Below are positions 33,952-45,911 of a stretch of 64,000 bases of DNA, in pieces. Position 1 is the first letter of the stretch. Each line of letters begins with the position of its first letter. The notes under the pieces were generated by a model. The model saw only the letters and a program-made list of their open reading frames with translations, searched no databases and was not told the origin of the DNA. The position numbers and the translations under genes were made by a program. This stretch comes from Agriotes lineatus (Eukaryota; Arthropoda; Insecta; Coleoptera; Elateridae), in contig OW679203.1 of assembly GCA_940337035.1 (NCBI GenBank), forward strand, positions 27,289,495 to 27,353,494. The letters are read 5' to 3'.

Positions 33952-34467
33952 ATAAAAATTCATATTTTTATAACTACTAAAGTTAGCAACTTAATTTGTT
34001 TTTTAAAAACTTTGTCAATGTTCTGACTACATTTAACTCGATATATATGTATGGACATTTTCAATAATTCACATAGCTCGCCGCAGGGTGAAGTTTTAGA
34101 TGCACGATTTTGATAAATCTATATTCCTAACTTTTTTTTCAAAAATTTTAAACATTTTCGAAATTTCTGAATTTGCCATTAGAAGCGCTAACATATCAAG
34201 TATAAGTCTGCAAAATATCAGAATTTTATATTGTGTACTTGAATTAATACAACGGTTAATGTTTAAAAAAATGTAGTTTTTTTAATTCGAGCGCAGTCAC
34301 TTTTAAGGGTCATTTTCAAAGTTCGGTCCTACTAAAAAAAGTTGTACATTCCCATTTCCTATACCCTAGAGTGTCCTCTACAAGATGGTATAGGTTTCAT
34401 TTGGTTATACTTCTGAATCACCCACCCTCAGAAAACAGCGAGTTGAAGGAGCGATTTTATTCCACTA
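33952..34467. repeat. right terminal inverted repeat of the 6.57-kb transposon
   Basis: Reverse complement of 27896-28400. It lies upstream of the transposase start, so it probably carries the promoter, but no clear TATA box stands out. Confidence 0.9.
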
Positions 34468-34470
34468 TTA

Positions 34471-35229
34471 GTGGATGGCCCACAGCTTACTTACAAGCAT
34501 CTGAAGAGGGTAGAAGTAACCAATGGTACAGCGGCCGTCCCAGTGGATGCCCGACAGCTTACTTGGGAGCGGCAACCATCACCAAAACGATAGCTCAGGA
34601 TACCTGTTCTCGTTGAAGGAGAGCTCCAGATGATTGAACGCAGCACTCCTGCTGCAGCCGATGGTCATAGGGTAGCTGGATGTACGTTAAGTGCCAGATG
34701 ACTTCGACCAGGAACTAGGTTAAGCAGAACGTAGCAGGTGGTGGCTTGGCATTTCACGTTAGTATGCAGATCTAGTATTTTCTCCACGATGTAACCGTAG
34801 TCTTCGTTACAGTGAATATTTGGTTGGTCTGAGGCTTCGGAAGGATTATTAGTTTACCCCAGGTTCCTCATTGAAAGGATTCTTCTCATGCGACCACATA
34901 TTCTCCGCAATTATCGCGAAATGGCTACTTTTCACTTGGGATTATTCCAAAATCACATACCCTTAAGGTCCACAAGTAAAGTAATACACCAAAACAATTC
35001 AAAGGAAATAATTACTTAATATTTTATATATGATGTCCCATGCACAAAATCAGGACTTGACTTTTTCCCTTTGATGCTGTCAGAAGAAGCCCCTAAAAAA
35101 CCGGAAACAGGAAAACAGGCACTTGTCAACCATAATTCCCCTTTTATCTGTCATAGCCAAATTAAATATTCTAAACGTATTAAAAAGTAAACTATAATGT
35201 TAGGCGAAAATTCTCACAATATGTCTTAT
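34471..35229. other. intergenic; one short direct repeat at the transposon edge
   Basis: GTGGATGsCCnACAGCTTACTT occurs at 34471-34492 and 34543-34564, a 72-base period. No gene recognised. Confidence 0.45.
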
Positions 35230-35945
35230 TGAAAATTTTAAATGTAACAGATTTTTCCCGCCACGCTCAGGAGGGAGATCCCTCTATAATTTTCGCATCT
35301 CCTGGTATCTCCCTTTTTTAATATCAGTTAGATGATTGCCACTTTCCAATCCTTGGGGATTTTATTTTCTTTCCAGGTTTGTTGTATTATTTTGTGCAGG
35401 TTATACAGTTTTGTTTCTCCCATGTACTTCAACATTTCAGGTTTTACTTATCGTGTCCAGCTGCTTTGTACATTTTTAGTCCTCTTACTGCTTCTTCCAC
35501 TTCTTTTATACTAATCTCTTCGTTCTGCCGTCTCCCTCCATCCATTTATATCTTTTTAGTTTCTCGAGCCTTCTCCTTTGTTTCTTGTGCCGTTTGTTTT
35601 TGTGATCCTCCTAGCAGTTTCGGAAAGTATTCTTTCCATCTTTCAATTATGCTTTTTTAATTGGTGGGCATCTCGCCCGATTTATCTTTAATATAGTGTA
35701 GCGGATTTTTTTTCTTGTCTCATTCCTTTAATTATTTTATAGAAACGTTTCTGGTTTTCTCTATAGTTCGATTTGGTATCTATGCCAAAAAGTTTCCATT
35801 CCAATAATTTTGCTTGGGCTACTAGTGCTTTTGTTTTCTTTCTTTGTTCTTTATATCTTTCATAATCTACTGGTTTGTTGCTCTTTAGCTACTTGTTCCA
35901 GGGTTGTTTCTCTTGATTCACTTCTTTTTTAATGTTCACATTCCA
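35230..35945 (-). mobile_element. LINE fragment: linker and start of reverse transcriptase
   Basis: Read from high to low coordinates: TSWWNVNIKKEVNQEKQPW, then DYERYKEQRKKTKALVAQAK and NQKRFYKIIKGMRQEKK, then IPKDWKVAII and YRGISLLSVAGKI. These are the standard boxes between endonuclease and RT motif 2 of a common insect LINE. Stops and frame shifts are present and it ends after the GISLLS box. Confidence 0.7.
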
Positions 35946-36340
35946 CCAACTAGTTTCTTCTGTCGGCTGGTGGTCCGGCATAATCATAATATTTTTTTCG
36001 TCGTGCCTTCATAGATCTGTTTATTGTATCAGTCATAAGTAACTGAAGTGTACTATATTGATTATGCCTTATTATGTGACCAAGATACGCAGTTTTTCTT
36101 CTCTTTACATTTTTTACAATGACAGGTGTTTTATTCATTTCCTGCAAAACTTCGTCATTGCTAACGTGCGCTCTCTACGGACATCTTAAGATTCTTCCAT
36201 AGATCCATAGTTCAAAAGCTTCGAATCTCCTTAAGATCTCCCTTTTCCAGGCCTCGCATCCATATAATGCCGTCGACCATATACAGCATTGTAGTATTCT
36301 GTATCGGTGTTCTAGATCTAGAGTGAGGTTACACAAAACT
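35946..36340 (-). mobile_element. LINE 3' end fragment lying upstream of a 5' fragment
   Basis: Read from high to low coordinates: YGCEAWKREILRRFEAFELW, then VKRRKTAYLGHIIRHNQYS (35950-36147), the C-terminal part that in LINEs of this kind follows the RT. It comes directly before the linker piece at 35.94 kb, so C-terminal coding sequence precedes the N-terminal coding sequence of the same strand. Confidence 0.65.
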
Positions 36341-37418
36341 TTAATTTTCATAAAAGTAACTTACGTAATTCTTACAGAACCCTGTCAGCACCAAGAGAGA
36401 GAAAAGGCAAGAGTCTTAAGGTGAGGTAGAGTGTTAGAGCTAACGTTAATAAATAAAGTAAAAATAGAGGTCACGTTAAAATGGCCCAAAACAGCCTCAC
36501 AATTTCTAAAATGACCATATAGGGTAAATATAAGATGTAGAAGTTATTAGTCTCGGAGGAACTGTGCACGTAGACTAACGATTGAAAGGATTTGTTTTCT
36601 TTTATCAGGACAGTGGGAGCTAACAATACTCAAATAAATATAACTGTATTTGAACTATCAAAAATGTTTTAAAAATACCCGTATTCAAAAGAAGCCGTTT
36701 GGATATAATAGTTCCAGATCATTAATTGTTTGGGTTAGCCAGTATGCTATCTCAAATTTAAAATTATAATTAGTTGTTTTGCGCTTCTTGGCTATCTGAC
36801 AACAATAACTGGAATTTGTAGTTAAATTAGGCAAATCACTATCATCTAGATCTTTGCGTGGAGCGAATTATGCAAATACATTTCTTCATTGAATATAACA
36901 TTTTATTTTCACGTCGTTCAGTTAAAACTGTTAAAACTTTTTATTAATGTTTCAGACATACAACTGCAATAAGTAATTTACTATAAGGGACACTTATCTG
37001 ATCACTTAAGCAATAGATTTTAACAATAATAATCATTACAGGTAAAATCTAGAAACTTCGTAGAAGTTGCATTATCTTATTATAAATGTTATAAAATTAA
37101 TGGTCATGCTCCTTTTATGGGAATTACGCCACTCTGAACAGTTAGAAATACTCAAGAAAATAAGATAAATTATATCACGCTACGAAAATGGTTTACAGAT
37201 TAAAATGAATGTTGTTCTGTTGACTAAGTATAACCAGTAAATTCTACATACGATAACATTATACCTGTCATTCCACTTCAAACCGCAGAATCATTGTTAG
37301 CTGTTCAAAGTGCTTACATAATAACTAAAGGCAACCAATATTGTTATATCATAACATAATCAAGTATAGAGTTGAAGGACGTCTGAAATTTATCAAAAGG
37401 CTGCAAAAACAGATAAGA
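36341..37418. other. AT-rich upstream region of the P450
   Basis: No coding frame recognised. This is where distal P450 control sites would lie; none can be named safely. Confidence 0.5.
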
Positions 37419-37434
37419 TGACGCAATGTAATGC

Positions 37435-37442
37435 TATATAAA
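37435..37442 (+). promoter_or_regulatory. TATA box of the P450 gene
   Basis: TATATAAA, followed 30 bases on by GCATTGT at 37464-37470 as a plausible start site, and 103 bases upstream of the ATG. A TGACGCAAT (37419-37427), which resembles an ATF/C-EBP composite site, lies just upstream; its role is speculative. Confidence 0.7.
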
Positions 37443-37537
37443 GGCAGGCTTAATCCATTAATTGCATTGTAGATCTTTAGTGTTCGCGTAGAAGTAACCT
37501 AAATTAATTTAAAACAGTTGTGCTCTAGGTTTCTACA

Positions 37538-39159
37538 ATGAGTTTACTATTTGATTCAACGCTAGTGAATATTTTAGCTATTTTAATAGCACTTGGCATT
37601 GGAGTTATAACCTACTTCAAATGGGTATTCACATACTGGGAAAGGAAAAATCTTCCGTTTGCTCAACCAGTAATTCCATTTGGAACTATGGAAAACCCAT
37701 TGGCCGCAAGGACATCGGTCGGATTTTCGGTAAAAGGTCGCTACGATGAACTAAAAGCTCTGGGATACAAACACGGTGGACTATTCAACTTTGCTGGTCC
37801 AGTCTACATGCCAATCGACCCCGAATACATCAAGAACGTCATGCAGAAGGACTTTCAACATTTCGTGGACCGTGGTATATTCTACAACGAAAAAGATGAT
37901 CCGCTAAGTGCCCACCTGCTCGCCCTCGGAGGATCCAAATGGAGACGCATGCGCACCAAGCTGACACCAACCTTTACTTCCGGAAAGATGAAGATGATGT
38001 TCGACATTTTGGTACAGTGCAGCATTCCAATGAAGGGAGCGATAGAGGAAATTACCAGCAAGGGCCAAGCTGTCGACATTAAAGAAATGGTGGCCCGCTT
38101 CACCACCGACATCATTGGTTCTTGTGCTTTCGGTTTGGACTGCGACAGTTTCAAAGATAGTGACTCAGAGTTTAGAAGATATGGGAGAAAGATTTTTCAA
38201 TTCACCAAACTTCAGTTTTTGGGAATTATGCTGTTCCAATCGTTTCCAAACCTGGGGCGAAAGCTGGGTATTAAATTACTGCAACAGGATTGCACCAACT
38301 TCTTTCTGGGCGCTATTAGAGATACTGTAAACTACAGGGAGAGCAATAATGTTACTCGCAAGGATATGCTGCAGCTGTTGATAGAACTAAAGAACAACGC
38401 AGAAGATGAAGAACCCCTTACAATCGAACAAATTGCTGCACAAGCTTTCGTGTTCTTCACTGCTGGATTTGAGACGTCGTCTTCCACCACGACTTTCTGT
38501 CTATACGAGTTATGTAAAGATTTGAACATTCAGCAAAAGGTTCGAGATGAAGTAGAGGATGTGCTTAAGAAACATGACAACAAAATTACTTATGAAGCTC
38601 TGTCTGACATGAAGTATATGAGCCAAGTTATCGATGGTAGGTTGCGGTTTATGTTCTGTTTTGTTTAAAAAAAAATACATTTTTAGAAACGCTAAGAATA
38701 TATCCATCACTTCCTCAAATAACCCGAGAGTGCGTGATGGACTACAGAGTTCCCGATACAGAGGTCGTGATTGAAAAAGGAACGAGCGTTTTCATATCTG
38801 TTTTAGGTCTGCACCGTGATCCTGAATTTTATCCTGATCCAGAAAAATTTGACCCGGAGCGGTTCTCTGAAGAAAACAAGAAACAAAGAGTTCCATTTAC
38901 TTACATACCCTTTGGTGAAGGTCCTAGAATATGTATAGGTATGTAAGCACATATACACCGCTTAACTGAGCTATAATAGCGTGAATTTACAGGTCAACGT
39001 TTTGGAATAATGCAAACGAAGGTGGCTTTGGCAGTATTATTGAAACACTTCAAATTTTCTCTCAACAAAAACACCGAAATTCCATTACAAATAGACCCTG
39101 CTAGCGTTTTATATGCAACAAAAGGTACGATATGGCTTAATGCAGAAAAAGTAGGATAG
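37538..39159 (+). CDS. cytochrome P450, CYP6-type, 505 aa, intact
   Basis: Exons 37538-38636, 38687-38938 and 38993-39159, with introns of 50 and 54 nt (GT-AG), give 505 residues. It is a haem monooxygenase of the endoplasmic reticulum; CYP6 enzymes of insects usually oxidise plant toxins and insecticides. Order: N-terminal membrane anchor (about 8-27), short Pro hinge, helix C WRRMR (W135, R139), I-helix AGFETS (309-314) for oxygen activation, ETLR of helix K (367-370, across the first splice), DPERF (422-426) and the haem loop FGEGPRICIG with ligand Cys449. Start is the first ATG after the TATA box. All key residues are present. It stands alone, without a P450 cluster in the window. Substrate and CYP subfamily cannot be read here. 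Confidence 0.95.
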
Positions 39160-42100
39160 AGTGGAGTAGCTACTAAAAGTATATGTGACATGGTGACTAG
39201 TTATAAGAGTAATGTTTCTGTGTGTATTTAGTAACTTATACAAATGTAATTATTGTGCAGAAATAGATTTTTGTTTTTTTCTGCAATTCTTTGTCACGAT
39301 ATGAAGGCGTATAGAGGAAATTACGTTATCTTATAATATAAGTAGAAATATTTTAAGCAGAAATTCTTTTACTTCGTGCACAGTTAAAATTACCGCGACC
39401 GTCTCAAGATATAATTTTTAAATATTTATAAAAATTGTGCTTAACATATTTACAAACAAAACTCCCAAAACAAACAACTGCGATTTACAACTTGTATCTG
39501 AAAATAGTGTAACTGAGACAGCACAATATAGTAGGCTATGTTCTGATTGGATGTTTGGAGCGTAGGGCTACGACTTGTAGATCGGAGAGTTGAAATGAAC
39601 TAGTGGAGTATGGTTTCAAACCATTTATTAAATTTGTTACAACCAACACGAAACGCAAAACAGGGAAAAATTGTTAAAATATTTTAGTTTAAACCACTAC
39701 GATATGTCCTTTATACGTTTGAATAGATTTCGTTGAAAGCTTTAAAACGATACCATGCACAGTAGTTTTGCACTAACAGTTCTCCAGCGTAATATTGTCA
39801 AAAGTGTTCGCGGTTCACGAGAAAATAATTTGTAAAATGTACAGTTGAAACGCGCATATTTCTAAATACGGAAAGCGAACTCCATTCTGCTTACGAATAT
39901 GTCAACACGATTAATGATTTTTAACCATGTAGCGGTTTAAATAAATTCTTTAGTAGTTTTGTTACAACAATATGCAAAAAGTAAAGTTTATTATAAACAA
40001 AATTTCAGGTTTATCCGATTCAACGACAGAAGTGTTTGACTAAATAGGGGAGCTCGAAATCGTTTCGACGAAGCAGAAGCCCAAATTAAAAAAAAAACTC
40101 ACTTAACATTTTAAAGAACTATTGAATAAACTGACCCGCGGGTTGCGCGGTACGACTAGGCCTCACCGAATAGAAGCAATTATAGTTTTATCCATTTAAA
40201 AGCATGTTCATCGCATTTAAAATCATTTTCTTCGCAGCAAAACTGTTTACTGCTTTCGACTAATAGAGACTACAAGATAAATTTCGAAAATTAAGTGGAA
40301 TTGGCGAACTGACAATTGTTTACTATGATTAGATTTATAATAATTTACAATTTAGAGTAATTCTGCAAGCTATGCGTTTCAATCACAGCGGAAATTGTAC
40401 TGAAGGTCGCTGTAATCCGGCTTAAAAGAAATTATAAAATATGCAAGGACAATGTTTTTTCGTTTTCGTTTTCCGCCTTTTTCTGCTTTTTTTCCGGCCC
40501 ATTTGTTTCATAATGTCTTGGGCAGCATTTTATTTAAGTTCACATACGCTTGCTTTTGTTTCCGGCGTCGGAGCGTCGCCTGTCGTTTGCCGGGGCTCCC
40601 CCGTTTTTTATGCGAAATTCTTATTCAATATTGCGCCATAGTGACGCAACGCTTGCACCTTCCATATGAGTTAGAGAGCGAACTAGATGAGTAACGCAGG
40701 CGCGCATTCGTTTGGCTTGAGAATTCAACCCGCATAGTTCAAAAAGGCAACAGGTAATCGTTTTGTTCCGTCGGAGGCTTGGCCTTGGTCGTTTAAGTGA
40801 CGTTTTGGTAAAGTTATTAGCTGAGGAATTCTGTATCGTAGAGCTCGCATGTTGACGCCATGGGTGGATAAATTAATTGGAAACCTCTTCTGTGCTAATT
40901 CGTTTGTGATGAAGCTATGTGTAGCGTACGGTAACCCTTGCCTACGTTCTCCGTCGTTTTACCATCTGGGGACTTAACACCGTTCAAACCCGCTTGACAG
41001 ACCGCACCTTATGCCGTGTCCCGCAATTTTTTCAAGTATTTTGTGGCAATTGCTTGAGCCTGACCTGCAGTTCCGTTGAACACCATCACCGTAGCAAACT
41101 GAATCAATCAAGGTACTGTGTTATTTTTGTAGTAATTTTAACATGCGCTTTCGTGCAGTCAAAAATTGTTTTTACAGTATTGCAGTGTTGTTGTTAACTT
41201 AAAAGTACGCGTTTGAACTACTGTGATTGTTCTTTAAGTCGATTTCAGCATTTATCGTCAAAATTTATTATTTGAAAGTAGTTTAATTGTTGTGTAATTA
41301 AAGTTGCTGCCGGCTTTTAGTCAGTTAGATTGTTTGTTGTCAAGTTTACCACATGTGTTTAGTTTAAATGTTGCGCAACTAACAACTCTAACCTTTTTTG
41401 AGTATTTTATTTGATATTCATTGTTTATACCTATGCATATTTCTAAGATAATATAGTTCATTTTTAATCAGTTGTGCTTTTAAATTATAGATTTCTGGCG
41501 TTTGCATGTGTATTTTGTGTATTTTTCTTCTGTAAAGGGATTTATTTAGCTGTAAGAACATGGAAATAAGATAAGTCTAACTCAGCTGTTTGGATCATCG
41601 CTAAGCAATGCCAAGGTTGAAGCAAAAAGGTTGAACCATCTCTTTCACTTTCTAGAGGAGCTCACCTGCACCTTTTCCGACTTAGTAAACTGGTGGCGTC
41701 TAGAATTTACCACATTTATTTCGTTTACCGGATCGTAGCTCTAATTAAGGCCGTAAGGGAACCCCCATCTAAACTGAGTAAACCATCAACCTTTGTTCCA
41801 GCCCTTCGTATCGTAATTGGGGCAATTGAGAATTTCCCGATTTTGTGTCATTTCATGTCGTAGCGTCGATTTCGTACTGTAACAAAAACTCCTGTCTTGC
41901 AACTCGTCAACTAAATGTGTCAAAGGTGTAGCACTTGAATCAGAATTAATGCGTGCTAGAAGGCGATATTTTGATGTTAGAGTGTGTTAAATTAAACAAC
42001 TCCAAATTTAGTCACAATTTGCTGTTCGCTCTACGCCGCGTCAACTACGATAAACACAAAGAGCCCCCCTGTGCGTGCACTCGCATATAAATCGCTACGA

Positions 42101-43985
42101 TGCACTTTCACCAGAACCCTACGAGGAAATAGCCTAACTGGCCGACAACAGGGTATAAAAGCAAGATGCTTAAGCCCTACGGAAGTTTAACTTCCAGCGC
42201 CGGCAGCCAGAACTACCAGGAGCTTTGCCTACATGGAATTACCCATTAACGAGTTCCAAGGTCGGGTCTTCTCATTAGAAACTTCCCTGAACTCATCTTC
42301 CCGAGCCAAGTCGGTTATTTTGTGGCTTAATTTCCTGCTGGGGCCGTTTCCTCACTAAAGCTGACTCATTGGTCTCGAAACTGCTCTTCCGTAACCGTTT
42401 CCCAGCCAAGATGATTCTTAGATGTCATAATTCTCTGCATGCACTTTTTTGTTGAGCCAGGCCGAACCTTGGGTAGAAAAATTTAACCTTTAGAATCTAT
42501 ACGTAAACGCTCAGCAGCGGCTCGGCCCTTTTCGACGGCGGCGAAAGCACTTAGGGGCCTCAATCGAAAGCACCAAGTCAGTACTGCCTGCTGTAGCGGT
42601 CCTATCGATTTACAAATCTGAATACTATAATTAAGCCAGTAACCTACTTACCTGATAAAGAAGTACCTTTCACCCTCAGAGGACTCTGGCGCACCTGTAG
42701 CATCCTGCAGAACTCCAAGGAAGCGCAAGGTTTATGCTTCCGGCCGGGTAAAACCTGAAGGTAACAGTCGTAATGCAAAAGGCATTTGCGGTCAAGTAAA
42801 TTACCCATAGTACGGCCCTTAGCACAAGTCTAATACCTGAACACCTGCAATATTCTACGCAGGGGCTTCCAGACTTCCCCAAGTCCGAATGCAGCTGCTT
42901 ATTTCATGTTTATATAATTTGCATAATTGATTCATATTTCAAGTGGTGTTGATTTGTATTCATTAAGACCGATGTATCTTTGTTACTAAGACTATTATCA
43001 TTCTTTCTTCGAATAACTACACAATCTTGGCTTTCAGACTACACATTAATTTCAACTGACCGGAGTAATGTACAAATTCGAAATATTGTAATATATATTT
43101 TTTGCAGTGTGGGATAGGCAACCTAACGATCGGCTTCTTCAGAATTCGAAAATTTCAGGTAAATTATCGAAGATAACGTGAAGAATATTTCAGCTTAATA
43201 ATAAATTAGAACCTAACAGCTAGAACAGTCTTGTAATTGAGAGTTGGAGCGTCTAACAGGTAATTTTACTTCCAAAATATCATAAAATCTTGATTAAATC
43301 AGATGAGTGCAGCATTGCACCAGATCATAACATTGAACCTGCACCAGATTGGTGTTTTGAGATAAATCCGTTTAGTAACAGATTCAGAACAAGCCCAAAA
43401 ATGTGTCCTGCAGCGTCGGAAGTACAGTTAAGCCTCAAATATTCAAAAATGGAGACCGCTCTACGTCTAGAAAATTTTAAAACTTGTCAAACCAATTTAG
43501 GTAAAGGGAAAAGAAACCAAACATAACTACAACAAAAATGCCGCTGGAAGAGAAAGAGATTCTATAACGGAATGCAACATCCCCACAATCATCCACTCCA
43601 ATATTAAACTATAATCGCTACGACAAAGCACCCTATCCACTGCTCAAAACAAAAACGATTTCAAAGACCCGAAATACATTACAAGTGAAGGTTGAAAGCA
43701 ACTCACAGAACAAAAGCAAATCCCCCTGAATATGAGAAATTCAATAGAATTGAGTAGGGAGAAAAGAAAGAATATCGTAACATCGGCAACACCAAACAAA
43801 AGTATCTACAAGACACAAAAAAGTCGTATGCTAGCAAGGGTAATAACCCTAAAGCTGAGTGAACTCGAATAGAGACCTACTCTACGAAGCCCAACCAACC
43901 ACCACAAAAGGAAAATTAATACAACGTTTGTAGACACGTTCTGGGTTGCTAAAAATATTAAACATTGCTAACTTTTATTTTATAA
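39160..43985. other. long gene-free stretch
   Basis: No known coding family on either strand. A GC-richer part at 40.4-42.9 kb has two TATA-like boxes (42086-42092 and 42154-42160) without a convincing downstream ORF; it could be a decayed long terminal repeat or a noncoding exon. Frames at 40441-40694, 40994-41197 and 42676-42882 look like chance. Confidence 0.4.
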
Positions 43986-44477
43986 GCGCACTGTAATAGT
44001 GGAAAGCTTGAATTATTTTCCTTGTCGTATTTTTTTCCAACGAATTTTCTGGGAAGTAGAATCGTGGACCATTTGGACCTGATTTCTAGCAATGGTTATG
44101 AGGACTGTAATGCTCACTCTAACAAGAAGCATCAAATACTGGTCGGACAGGTGTCGTTTGGCTTTATACCTTACCAACTGGATTATGAGGTAGGAAATTC
44201 TCCCTTTCTTTGTCCATTGAACAATGTCAATGAAGGTGACACCATAATACTGAAATGTATCCTAGGTGTAAAGCTTCAATATTGCCGATTCTGGTCTTCT
44301 GATAGGAACTATTTTGTTTGTTGGAATGTGAACGCCACGATCAATCCAAAGGAGCTTTATGACGTATTTGCCACAATTTTATCAAAAGATCGTTTCCTGA
44401 AACTTTACTTGTGTTGTCCTTCATGTCCTTTGGAAAGATTTTTACAGATTTATTGCAACTTTCCAGTGTTAGACTGA
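43986..44477 (+). CDS. unrecognised protein-coding frame, about 150-163 aa
   Basis: Open from 43986 to the stop at 44477 with no ATG at its head; an AATAG acceptor just before 44000 could make it an internal or last exon. The protein is of mixed composition, rich in Cys, Phe and Leu: VGQVSFGFIPYQLD, then EGDTIILKCILG, YFVCWNVNATINPKE and a C-terminal CCPSCPLERF. It is not low-complexity and looks like a folded domain (beta strands around GQVSFGF and TIILKC), but I recognise no family. It lies tail-to-tail with the SDR pseudogene. It could also be a fragment of an unknown mobile element. Confidence 0.4.
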   Translation, partial: AHCNSGKLELFSLSYFFPTNFLGSRIVDHLDLISSNGYEDCNAHSNKKHQILVGQVSFGFIPYQLDYEVGNSPFLCPLNNVNEGDTIILKCILGVKLQYCRFWSSDRNYFVCWNVNATINPKELYDVFATILSKDRFLKLYLCCPSCPLERFLQIYCNFPVLD

Positions 44478-44791
44478 AAAGCTCTTTTAACTTTTTTAAA
44501 AACAATGCTTCTTGCTGCAGATGAAAAATTTTATAAAACTGTACATGATTTGTATAAGTGATTCTTTTTTAAGCATTTGAAATATAATGTACTCGATTCA
44601 GAGTATAGATTGTGTACTATGTGCTTCTTGCGTATTCCAGCATTCAAGCCGTGCCCACTAGATATCATCTTGATTCGTTCCTCTTCTTCAACTTCACGAT
44701 ATAAGAACACCATGAGATACTTTAGCTTAGGTAATTTTTTAAAACTAAACGTATGACTGATGTTAATAGAACTGAACAGTGCTTTATTTAC

Positions 44792-45911
44792 TTGAACATT
44801 CGGTGGTGTTGACAAAACATACACAACTGTATCAGCAATGTCTTCTGCATTTAACGCTGGACCGATATCAATGTACTGTTTAAGCTCATGACCTAGAACC
44901 AATCCAGAAGCTTGTATAAATTCTGTCCTCACAACTCCGGGACTGATACCTACTCTAAAACCTTTAGAATAATCCGGATAAACTGTGCACGTACAGCAAT
45001 AAACTTGCTGTAATTTTAATTTTGCTTTCAATTGAATTGAGCTCCTGCCTCAACGTTTCTGTAAGGGCTGTTGCTGCATCCTTGGTCGCAGAATAAACAT
45101 TGAAGCCTGGTAAATTTGGAACGTTGTGTCCAGCGATACTGTTTATATGAACGATGTGGCCATCGACCTTGTTCGCCCTCATGTCTTTTATCGCATCCCT
45201 AGTCGTAACGCATAAAACAAGAACGTTGGTGTCGAGAGTTTCTTTCCACTTCTCTATCTCCCCTTCAATTAGAGTTGTGCTTCTCACTAGTCCTGCATTG
45301 TTGACAAGGATGTGCACCGGTCCAACATTATCCTTGATCCATTTGAACGCTTGTAGTATTTCTTCCTCCTTGCTAACATCGGCCATGCCGGCATACAGCT
45401 TTCCACTCTTTTCTTACAGTCTCTGTGCTAGCTCTTCTACTTTTTTCTTGCGACGAACTATTCCAATGACCCGGAAAGAAGATAATTTGTTCTTGATGGC
45501 GTTTGAAGGAGTGGTAAGTAACTTTACAAAATACACATATCTAGGAGTTGCAATCACCAATCAAGGTTTATTATCTGTTCTAGTTTTCGAAAAATCTTAA
45601 AAAAAAATGCAGAGTACATTAACAGATTGTATTTTGTTAAACAAGACAGTACGACTTTTCGTTATATATTATACAAGTGATTCTAATTAATGTAACTGTT
45701 TAATTACCCTGTCATATAGATAAGGTAACATTTAGACATTGTTTATATTTGAGTCTGTTTATTTTAACTAAATCAATTTAACACAATTTAATAGTAGAGA
45801 TACCTTCAGTCCAGCTTCAACAAGCTGCTCGACAAGAGCAGCCCCATATCCAGAACTCGCCCCTGTGATAACTGCCTCCTTTCCCTTCCAGTGATCCATT
45901 GAAACAACCAT
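44792..45911 (-). pseudogene. second SDR copy with three disabling changes
   Basis: Parallel to the dehydrogenase at 3.4-6.3 kb. Exon 1 (45804-45911, 108 nt) has MVVSMDHW and TGASSGYG (Ile to Tyr in the cofactor loop). Exon 2 (45009-45470, 462 nt as in the intact copy) has NNAG and YSATK, but its acceptor dinucleotide (45471-45472) reads GG instead of AG, and codon 19 is a TAA stop (45414-45416) where the intact copy has Glu. Exon 3 (44792-44954) is 163 nt against 159; extra bases just after the acceptor shift the SISPG frame. Intron 2 has a GC donor (GCAAGT) and is only 54 nt, against 2,070 nt in the intact copy. No last exon was seen. Confidence 0.88.

Larger units (their letters stand above)
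27896..34467 (-). mobile_element. apparently intact 6.57-kb DNA transposon (Academ-like by inference)
   Basis: Long terminal inverted repeats: left 27896-28400, right 33952-34467, near 85-90% alike by eye, both opening TAGTGGARTAAAATC. TTA flanks each end (27893-27895 and 34468-34470), a 3-bp target duplication. The inside is filled by one four-exon gene on the minus strand with no stop or frame break. A DDE-like core joined to an XPG/FEN1-like nuclease and a 3-bp duplication fit what is known of the Academ superfamily, but I could not align it to one. Both the ends and the gene are preserved, so it may be mobile or recently so. Confidence 0.88.

Noticed and set aside
37419..37427. TGACGCAAT as a CncC/Maf xenobiotic response site
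   Set aside because: The core does not fit the antioxidant element pattern TGACnnnGC; kept only as a remark in the TATA entry.
42086..42160. Two TATA-like boxes suggesting an LTR or a gene start
   Set aside because: No paired repeat, primer-binding site or ORF follows, so I noted them only as part of a gene-free stretch.
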